Source of the DNA: an uncultured Pseudomonadota bacterium
GTDB taxonomy: Bacteria > Desulfobacterota > Syntrophorhabdia > Syntrophorhabdales > Syntrophorhabdaceae
Assembly: GCA_937862865.1 (NCBI GenBank)
Contig: CALMFJ010000092.1
Span: 1-32,439 of the forward strand
DNA: 32,439 nt
Reading direction: 5' to 3'
Shown here: one piece after another, positions 16,357 to 22,479 of the stretch
Layout of the letters: every line of letters begins with the position of its first letter
How positions within the stretch are numbered: the first letter of the stretch is position 1
Notes under the pieces: model-generated
Seen by the model: only the letters and a program-made list of their open reading frames with translations
The model's database searches: none
What the model was told of the DNA's origin: nothing
Program-made: the position numbers and the translations under genes

Positions 16357-17634
16357 TCATCCCACTATCCAGTTGGGGTGTTTGGCGGCGTATTTCGCAG
16401 CCATTTCCCGTATCCATATTTCGTCGAGGTCCGGAGTTATGTAGAAGCGGGGTTCGAGGAGGTTGTCGTCGGCCTTTATGATGCCCTGCCGGCGGGCCTC
16501 GTCGGCGAGGGAGGTGTTGGGGTAGATCCTTATGCCGACCGTCACCTTGAGCATGTCGTAGTCCAGCGATCCGGCGAAAGCGAGTGTGTCCTCGACGGAT
16601 TTACGCGTATCTCCCGGGGCGCCGAGCATGAGGAAGCCCATCTGCATTATGCCGTATTTCTTAAAAAGCCCGAATGCACGGACCACGTCTTCCCGTCTGA
16701 ACCTCTTGTGCATCAGGCGAAGGACCTCATCGTCCGCGCTTTCCGAGCCCAGCGATATCTCGAAGCATCCGGCGGCCGCCATGGCGGACACGAGCTGTTC
16801 GTCGATGTGCCACGGGTAGACGATGCACCGCCATTTCAGCTGAAGCCCGGCATCCGTTATGGCGCGGCAAAGCGACAGTGCATACGACGGGGGCAGGTTG
16901 AACGTGTTATCGACAAAATAAAGCTGGCCCGCCCCCGCCTTGACCAGCCTGTCCAGCCATGCGACGACCGGGGCGATAGGCCTTTTCCTTAAGGTCCTTC
17001 CCTCGATCGAGGCCGTCGAACAATAGCTGCAATCCATCGCGCAGCCCCGCCGTGTCTGCACCGGCACCCATGTATCGGGTGTCACGGCCGGACCGATGAT
17101 ATAGCGCAGGTCAGGCAGCGGAAAATTTTCGGTGTCCCTGATCAATTCCCGTTTCCTCGCGCCGGGCCCGCCTTTTATATGAAGGCCGGGGATGCCGTCG
17201 AGGGGTTCCCTGTTCCCGAGCTTTTCGAGGACCATGCACAGCGCCGCCTCGCCTTCCCCTTCTATGCCCATATCGGCGTCGCAGTCCGCGAGAATGGCAT
17301 CGGGAAACATACTGTACCCCGCCCCTCCGAGGATGATGGGCCTGTCGGATACGCTCCTGACAAAGGCGATTATATCCCTGTCGTCCAGGTAGAGGAACCG
17401 TGTGTTCACCATCGTCTGGTCGTCGATGTTCCTGATCGATATGCCGATGACGTCCGGCCCGAAAGCGTCTATGGTTTCCTTGATATACGACTCGATGTCG
17501 CCGATCCCCACACAGTCGATCATTTTCACGCCGTGCCCCCTGTCCGACACGGCCTGCGCCACAAAAGCAAGCCCCAGCGGCATCGTCCGCATGTTGATCT
17601 CCGTCCGGTTCGCCGAGATAAGAAGGACTTTCAT
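16357..17634 (-). CDS. B12-binding-domain radical SAM protein
   Basis: I choose the ATG at 17634 (MKVLLISANRTE, 425 aa), since the track start at 17652 lies inside a short TTTCATG-type repeat. Residues 1-150 form a cobalamin-binding-like Rossmann domain (PLGLAFVAQAVSDRGHG, ILGGAGYSMFPDA, GEGEAAL), though no DxHxxG cobalt ligand motif is visible. Cys198, Cys202 and Cys205 (RRGCAMDCSYCST) are the CX3CX2C ligands of the SAM-binding [4Fe-4S] cluster. The following barrel includes ISLGSESADDEVLR and GFLMLGAPGDT. Family members perform methylations, ring contractions and similar radical chemistry; the substrate is unknown. It is convergent with the helicase and begins a long minus-strand run, but is separated from the SemiSWEET gene by about 80 bp. 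Confidence 0.85.
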   Translation of the reverse strand: MKVLLISANRTEINMRTMPLGLAFVAQAVSDRGHGVKMIDCVGIGDIESYIKETIDAFGPDVIGISIRNIDDQTMVNTRFLYLDDRDIIAFVRSVSDRPIILGGAGYSMFPDAILADCDADMGIEGEGEAALCMVLEKLGNREPLDGIPGLHIKGGPGARKRELIRDTENFPLPDLRYIIGPAVTPDTWVPVQTRRGCAMDCSYCSTASIEGRTLRKRPIAPVVAWLDRLVKAGAGQLYFVDNTFNLPPSYALSLCRAITDAGLQLKWRCIVYPWHIDEQLVSAMAAAGCFEISLGSESADDEVLRLMHKRFRREDVVRAFGLFKKYGIMQMGFLMLGAPGDTRKSVEDTLAFAGSLDYDMLKVTVGIRIYPNTSLADEARRQGIIKADDNLLEPRFYITPDLDEIWIREMAAKYAAKHPNWIVG

Positions 17635-17644
17635 AAACAGACAT

Positions 17645-17674
17645 AGTTTCATGTTTCATGTTTCAAGTTTCAAG
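17645..17674 (+). repeat. Short heptad repeat of TTTCATG/TTTCAAG units
   Basis: About four consecutive 7-mers (AGTTTCA, TGTTTCA, TGTTTCA, AGTTTCA) lie just upstream of the radical SAM gene. A two-unit relative occurs at 25045-25058. Its 7-bp period equals that of the CNATGGG tracts, although the sequence differs. Confidence 0.55.
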
Positions 17675-17717
17675 TAAAAAAGAAAAAATCCCCACTCACC
17701 TTCGGCTCTCTGCGAGC

Positions 17718-17981
17718 CTATCTGTACCTTACCGCGAAGGCCACGGTGATGAGGGCGGTGATGAGGGCGATGGTGTTGGCGGCCACTATGGGGAGGGATG
17801 CGAGGAGAAAACCGTAGACGGTCCAGAGCACCGAGCCGACGGCGACCATGAGGGGCATGAAGAGGGAGACGTCTTTTGCTTCCTTAAGCCGCCATATGCG
17901 GATTATCTGCGGCAGGAGGGAGAATGTTGTGAAGCAGGCGGCTGCATATCCGACAATATCGGCCCGCGTAATGAGATCTAT
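17718..17981 (-). CDS. SemiSWEET (MtN3/PQ-loop) transporter, apparent ATA start
   Basis: This gene is missing from the ORF track because its frame has no ATG, GTG or TTG before the homology. Translation from the ATA at 17981-17979 gives 87 aa: DLITRADIVGYAAACFTTF, then LLPQ (the PQ motif of helix 1, residues 22-25), KEAKDVSLFMPLMV, SVLWTVYGFLLAS and AANTIALITAL. This is the full three-helix SemiSWEET architecture of a dimeric inner-membrane sugar transporter. The ATA overlaps the TAG of the ADP-ribosylglycohydrolase gene as ATAG, mirroring the usual ATGA coupling, and a G-run lies upstream. ATT three codons later is an alternative rare start. The gene could instead have lost its start, or a base may be miscalled. 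Family call is firm; start is not. Confidence 0.8.
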   Translation of the reverse strand: MDLITRADIVGYAAACFTTFSLLPQIIRIWRLKEAKDVSLFMPLMVAVGSVLWTVYGFLLASLPIVAANTIALITALITVAFAVRYR

Positions 17982-18958
17982 GGCGATACCCCCCCATTCT
18001 TTTCAAGAAAGGCCCGGAAGAGCCTGCCGATGTCGTCTCTGCGCGCGATCCGGCCGAGCCACTCTTCGGGGATCGCGTTTGGTCCGTAGCACGAGCCGGC
18101 GAGGCCTCCCGTCACGATCGCCGTCGTATCGGTGTCATGCCCGAGATTAACGGCCTTTAACACGGCGTCGCGGTACGAAGAGGTGTTCATGAGGCACCAG
18201 AGGGCGGCCTCGAGCGTATGAATCACATATCCGTCCGACTCGATCTTCCTTTCGGGGTACGACCCGATGTCGCCGCCGAGGACCCGGTTGAAATGAGGCA
18301 TCTCACCAATAAAGGGCGGCGCGCTGTAGATGCCCTTTGCCTTTTCGACGGTCGACAGGTATGCGTCATAAGGCGGCTTTCCCTCAAGCAATGCCCGGTA
18401 CATGAGGCAATACATCCCGCATGACATGAGTGAGCGGGGATGTCCGTGGGTGATGGATGAGGCGCGGTGCGCATGATGGATAACGTCATCGTCTGTCATC
18501 GCCAGACAGTGGATCGCAATGGGAAGGATCCGCATAAGCGAGCCGTTGCCGTTGTTCATCTCCTCCGTGCTTCCCGCCAGTTCTGCGGCGATGCCCTGCT
18601 CGATGTGGCGTATCGCCTGGCTCGTCCCGAACCCGACGTCAAAGACGATGCCGTAAGGCGTCCAATGGGCCTCCCTGAGCCACCGGATGAAGATTTTGCC
18701 TATGCGTTCCGTATCGAACCCGTCAAGCAGGCCCTCTATCGTGCACAGCATCAGGGACGAATCGTCGGACCAGCTCCCGGCAGGGAGATCGAACGTCCCG
18801 TGCCCGCGCATATCGGTGCCCGGGTCTCTCTCCCGTTCGTGCCTGCCCTTGAACTCGACAGGGACCCCCAGCGCATCGCCCACGACGGCTCCCCACAAAC
18901 TGCCTGCAATCCTTTTTTCCACCTGGCCCCCAAGAAAGGACTTTGTTCCAAGTTCCAT
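17978..18958 (-). CDS. ADP-ribosylglycohydrolase family protein (DraG-like)
   Basis: The 326-aa protein shows the signature of the all-alpha, dinuclear-Mg ADP-ribosylhydrolases: SLWGAVVGDALGVPVEF at the N-terminus, the metal-binding SWSDDSSLML, NNGNGSLMRILP, SITHGHPRS, and the C-terminal metal site GHDTDTTAIVTGGLAG. Such enzymes remove ADP-ribose from arginine or other groups on proteins, or act on small ADP-ribosylated molecules; DraG reactivates nitrogenase reductase. No DraT-type transferase is visible, so a nitrogenase link is unsupported. A GTG about 12 codons downstream of the annotated ATG is an alternative start close to the conserved region. Its stop overlaps the SemiSWEET start, so the two are probably co-translated. 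Confidence 0.85.
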   Translation of the reverse strand: MELGTKSFLGGQVEKRIAGSLWGAVVGDALGVPVEFKGRHERERDPGTDMRGHGTFDLPAGSWSDDSSLMLCTIEGLLDGFDTERIGKIFIRWLREAHWTPYGIVFDVGFGTSQAIRHIEQGIAAELAGSTEEMNNGNGSLMRILPIAIHCLAMTDDDVIHHAHRASSITHGHPRSLMSCGMYCLMYRALLEGKPPYDAYLSTVEKAKGIYSAPPFIGEMPHFNRVLGGDIGSYPERKIESDGYVIHTLEAALWCLMNTSSYRDAVLKAVNLGHDTDTTAIVTGGLAGSCYGPNAIPEEWLGRIARRDDIGRLFRAFLEKNGGVSP

Positions 18959-19038
18959 GGATATTATCCCAAAAATATTTCATATGGGAAATGGTTTTTG
19001 CTTAAAACGTGAAATATGGAACTGTCCGCCGCAGGCGG

Positions 19039-19854
19039 CTAGGCGAGGCACGACACGGAGGGTCTGTCTGCCTGGTTCTCGCCTTTCTTCAGACGGCCGA
19101 GGAAGTCGAGAATGGTCCGGACGTAGTCGTCGGGCCGCTGTTCGTATGTGTTGTGGCCGCAACGCGGAAACACAGCCAGTTCGCCCCTCGGCAGGGCCCG
19201 GTAGAAGGCCGTGGATTGCTCGACGTAGAAGATGCTGCTGCGGTCGGGGTAGAGAACGAGGGAGGGGCACAGGACCTTTGCCAGGTTCGGCCTCAGGTCG
19301 AAATATCCGACCCCGTATTCCCCGCCGCATCGGGCGAACTGGTTGTATTTCGCCTCCGCCGTCTCGCCGTGCCAGTCGATGACCTTCGCCTGCAGGCGCG
19401 GTTCCAGGTCCCGGAAATCGATGACGAGCCTTTCGCGGTTGAGCTGTGTCATCGGGACTTCACTGTAGCATTGCGTGCTCGCCGCCGTGACGCTCGTGAC
19501 GTCATCCTGGTATTTTGCGGCATAATCGACGGCGACGACCCCGCCTTCGCACTGCCCCACGAGGTGGCAGGGGCCCAGGGAGAGGACATCCTTCATCCTG
19601 CGCAGTTCCTCCACGCTGTCAGACCTGAATTTATCGCTGACGTAGAAATCGAAAAAATCATCCCCGCCTTCCGAACGGCCGAAACCGCGGCGGTCGAACA
19701 TGACGGCCCGGTAGCCGGCCTCGACAAAACGGGGGAATATGTCCCGCCATATCTTCATGCACCCGAAGCCGTGATGCAGAAGGATGATCGTCTCTTCGGC
19801 CTCGCCGTGGATCTCATAGTAGACCCTGCGCCCGTCTATTTCCGTATAAGGCAT
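19039..19854 (-). CDS. Alpha/beta hydrolase with cysteine nucleophile
   Basis: The 271-aa protein is a compact alpha/beta hydrolase: oxyanion strand ILLHHGFGC, AVMFDRRGFGRS, the nucleophile elbow LVGQCEGG, acid LVLYPDRSS and base RCGHNTYEQRPDD. The likely triad is Cys102-Asp204-His234; Cys replaces the common Ser at the elbow, as in dienelactone hydrolase. The preceding AAGGGGG fits a ribosome site for the ATG at 19854. No signal peptide is seen, so it should be cytoplasmic. Substrate is unknown. It lies about 80 bp upstream of the ADP-ribosylglycohydrolase gene on the same strand. A CCGCC-TGC-GGCGG hairpin follows the stop codon but lacks a T-run. Confidence 0.82.
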   Translation of the reverse strand: MPYTEIDGRRVYYEIHGEAEETIILLHHGFGCMKIWRDIFPRFVEAGYRAVMFDRRGFGRSEGGDDFFDFYVSDKFRSDSVEELRRMKDVLSLGPCHLVGQCEGGVVAVDYAAKYQDDVTSVTAASTQCYSEVPMTQLNRERLVIDFRDLEPRLQAKVIDWHGETAEAKYNQFARCGGEYGVGYFDLRPNLAKVLCPSLVLYPDRSSIFYVEQSTAFYRALPRGELAVFPRCGHNTYEQRPDDYVRTILDFLGRLKKGENQADRPSVSCLA

Positions 19855-19909
19855 AAAGTGAACCCCCTTGAATACCGTAAGGCGTCGGAAAAGAATACGT
19901 TCTACGTTC

Positions 19910-20389
19910 TTATATCTTCTTCTTCGCCGGTTTCTTCGCGGCCGGTTTTTCCATTTTTACCATGAGGTTCTTGATGCCGTTCTTTGCGAACTCTTTCTGG
20001 TATTTCTGGATGAACGTTCCTTCTTCCTTGAAGAACTGCTCGTCCGTCATTGCCGTTATCTTCTTCTCCCCGTATTTCTCCAGCATGTCCTTGCCGGCCA
20101 GGTTGAAGATCAGCTTGTCGAGGAACACGCTGTCGTCGTAACGCTCGATGAACTCGTTCAGCTGCTCGTCTTCCTGGAGATCCGCGGACGGGAACGACAT
20201 CGCGGCCTCCGTGTCGTGTTCCACCATGTCCCCGAGCCCCAGGTCTTTGGCAAATCCGCATATGTACGACACAAGTTCCGTAAATTGATTGTTCTCCGGG
20301 TCTTCATCGTACGCGTTGGCCATCCAGTTTCCCAGGTACGCCAGCCTCAGCAGTGTTTCATATTGCTCCTTCGAAAACTCGATCTTCAT
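19910..20389 (-). CDS. Uncharacterised 159-aa acidic protein with lysine-rich tail
   Basis: I do not recognise this family. The protein is predicted cytoplasmic, without signal or membrane segment. It is acidic and helical through most of its length (EDEQLNEFIERYDDSVFLDKLIF, shown in part) and ends in an alanine/lysine tail, EKPAAKKPAKKKI, which might contact nucleic acid or acidic partners. A GAGGAA sits just before the ATG. The gene lies 34 bp below the ankyrin-Kunitz gene on the same strand, so co-transcription is likely. Codon use resembles the neighbours, supporting a real gene. Confidence 0.65.
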   Translation of the reverse strand: MKIEFSKEQYETLLRLAYLGNWMANAYDEDPENNQFTELVSYICGFAKDLGLGDMVEHDTEAAMSFPSADLQEDEQLNEFIERYDDSVFLDKLIFNLAGKDMLEKYGEKKITAMTDEQFFKEEGTFIQKYQKEFAKNGIKNLMVKMEKPAAKKPAKKKI

Positions 20390-20423
20390 TCTTCCTCACT
20401 TTTTACGTTTTATTTTTTGCTTT

Positions 20424-21443
20424 TTACGGTTTTTCACAAATGTTCCTGCACGCCTCGACGGATTCGAACGGGACGGTCCCTCCGCACCCGCCGTAAAGAA
20501 AAGACATGCATTTCTTCGTAAGCTTGTTGTAATACCCCCTGTAGAAAAGGGCCTTGCAGTTGCCGTCCTTTGGCTCGAGGTCACAGGGCGCTTTGATATT
20601 GACCTCTTGGCCCCTTGTTTTCTTCAATTGCTCATTGAGGCGAACGGCGGCTTCCCGGTTTCCCTTGAATACCGCGATATCAATATCTTCCCGGGAAACG
20701 GCGGCGCCTCTTTTGATCAAGGTCTCGATGATGGCGACATTGCCGGAGACCGCGGCCGCGCGGAGGAGGTCTTTCGAGTCTGCTCCTCTGGAAAGGAGAA
20801 TGTTAAAGATATCATCGTATCCTGCCATCGCCGCATTGTAGAGGGACATGTCGTCGAACGGCGCTCCTTTGTCGAGGAGGATGCGGGCGGATGCCTGGTG
20901 CCCCCTTCGGATCGATTCATTGAGCAATCCGGCATTACCGGGGTCTCCCACTTTGAAGCCGTGCCCGATGAAGAAATTGACGAGGCCGGCGGCTGCCTTC
21001 CGGTCGTCCATATAGACAATTGCAACAAGCGGCGTGTCACCGTCCTTGTTCCGGGCATTGACGTCAGCACCTTTCTCGATGAGGTAACGGGCGACAGCGT
21101 ACCGGCGGTAGCTCATCGCCTCATGGAGCGGGGTTCGCCCGTCTTTGTCCCGGGCATTGATATCGGCCCCTCTTTTTACGAGAAGGGCGGTTATGTCCTG
21201 ATATCCCCGGTTCGCGGCGTAATGGAGAAGGGCCGCCCCGCTCTTGGACCGGGCATTGACATCTTTCTGCGCATTGACGTATTCCATGAATTTTGCGGGG
21301 TCGTCGGCAGCCTTCTCTGCCTCAGACCTGTTATCCGCGAAAAACTGCGCGATGAGGTCGCCCCCCGGCTCCTTCGACAAAGCCCCGGACGATAGAGAAA
21401 CAACAGCGACGAACATCAACAACCCGATGAACCATTTTCTCAT
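20424..21443 (-). CDS. Secreted ankyrin-repeat protein with C-terminal Kunitz/BPTI domain
   Basis: The 339-aa protein starts with a clear signal peptide (MRKWFIGLLMFVAVVSLSSG). Residues about 60-275 contain six or seven ankyrin repeats (GAALLHYAANRGYQDI, GRTPLHEAMSYRRYAV, and later weaker ones). The last 53 residues are a Kunitz domain: Cys287, 296, 312, 320, 332 and 336 give spacings 9-16-8-12-4, against 9-16-8-13-4 in BPTI, with conserved YYN and FLYGGCGG. The P1 position is Lys297 followed by Ala, as in BPTI, which predicts inhibition of trypsin-like proteases. The parts are individually known, but this combination in a bacterium is unusual. GGGAGAA precedes the ATG. It is followed at 34 bp by an unknown gene. 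Confidence 0.85.
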   Translation of the reverse strand: MRKWFIGLLMFVAVVSLSSGALSKEPGGDLIAQFFADNRSEAEKAADDPAKFMEYVNAQKDVNARSKSGAALLHYAANRGYQDITALLVKRGADINARDKDGRTPLHEAMSYRRYAVARYLIEKGADVNARNKDGDTPLVAIVYMDDRKAAAGLVNFFIGHGFKVGDPGNAGLLNESIRRGHQASARILLDKGAPFDDMSLYNAAMAGYDDIFNILLSRGADSKDLLRAAAVSGNVAIIETLIKRGAAVSREDIDIAVFKGNREAAVRLNEQLKKTRGQEVNIKAPCDLEPKDGNCKALFYRGYYNKLTKKCMSFLYGGCGGTVPFESVEACRNICEKP

Positions 21444-21522
21444 TATGCTATTCTCCCGATGATCATTTTACCAGTGAATACGTGTCGACGGCCCCGATTC
21501 CGTTCCCGTCGCCTGTTATCCA

Positions 21523-22344
21523 TTACCCCTTCCCCGATCTCCTTATTTTACCGATCTCCGTTGACCAGTCCTGCGTCACCCGCCTTCCCTTCTTGTACCG
21601 GAAGTCGCAGACGCCGTCCCCCGTCGCTATCGTTTTCGTGCGGATGAGTCCCGAATCATAGGCCCTGCTTGACGGGAAATCCGCAAGGCAGATGTAGGGC
21701 GCCAGTTCCGGGACCTTTTGGGATGCCGCGTATTTTACCAGCGCGCATTCTGTATAATCGCATCCGTAATCGAAGTTCCCGCCCTGTCCTTCGACAAAGC
21801 GCGCAACCCAGTTCGCGGGGTATTCGTGCCTTTGCGTCCACGACGTCCACTCCCGGAACATGTCCTTATATTTGGGGCTGAACATCCTTTCCGACATCAT
21901 CTTTTTCTGGGCCTCGGGCATCGCCCTGAACTGGGCCTCGTCGAGGTCATACAGGAGCTTCCCCGTGTCTTCGGCGGTCTTCCCGTACTGCCGCAGGGCC
22001 CCGTACAGCGCCACGTACCAGCCTGCCACGGGTATGAGGTACGATATGAGGTTCCTGTCCCCGCCCACCGACGGCAGCCCGGGAATAAGCCGCTCAAAAT
22101 GGGCAAGGGCGTCACGCGACATCTTCGCCGTGCGTTCAGGCCCGAGCCCCGGGGCGAGAATCCGCGACGCGCCGTCGACGGTCGCCTTGAAGTCCTTCAT
22201 GAGCCGGTCTTTTTGGGCAAGATAATAGTTGTCCTGTGCCATGGCGGCGGTCCCCCCGTGAGCGAACAATAGATTACCGCATAAAAGCATGAGGGATGTA
22301 CAGCCTGTACATTTAAGAAATTGCCTTCGGTCAAGGGATGCCAC
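21523..22344 (-). CDS. Tat-exported protein of the ATC hydrolase-like family
   Basis: The 273-aa product begins at GTG 22344, with AGGAGG a few bases upstream. The N-terminus LDRRQFLKCTGCTSLMLL has the twin-arginine RRxFLK motif and a hydrophobic stretch, so export in folded form is likely. The C-terminal half has CDYTECALVKYAASQKV, YICLADF and TGDGVCDFRYKKG, resembling L-2-amino-thiazoline-4-carboxylic acid hydrolase family proteins, whose members open the thiazoline ring in cysteine synthesis. The resemblance is by motif memory only, and several cysteines might bind a metal or form disulfides. It follows the 838-aa gene on the same strand. Function outside the cytoplasm would be odd for the named reaction, so the real role may differ. 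Confidence 0.6.
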   Translation of the reverse strand: MASLDRRQFLKCTGCTSLMLLCGNLLFAHGGTAAMAQDNYYLAQKDRLMKDFKATVDGASRILAPGLGPERTAKMSRDALAHFERLIPGLPSVGGDRNLISYLIPVAGWYVALYGALRQYGKTAEDTGKLLYDLDEAQFRAMPEAQKKMMSERMFSPKYKDMFREWTSWTQRHEYPANWVARFVEGQGGNFDYGCDYTECALVKYAASQKVPELAPYICLADFPSSRAYDSGLIRTKTIATGDGVCDFRYKKGRRVTQDWSTEIGKIRRSGKG

Positions 22345-22479
22345 AGGGCCCTCCTTATTAGAGCACGTTTTCCCGGTACTACCTGGTCTTCACTCCCTTC
22401 GGGGTCGCGGGCTTCACGACCTTGACACGCCCCTGGCGGATCTGGTTCTGGAGGGACGGTGTCTGCGGTTCGTCCCGTG

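Noticed and set aside
20289-21395. 368-aa plus-strand ORF opposite the ankyrin-Kunitz gene
   Set aside because: The minus strand carries a signal peptide, ankyrin repeats and a Kunitz domain; this frame shows none.
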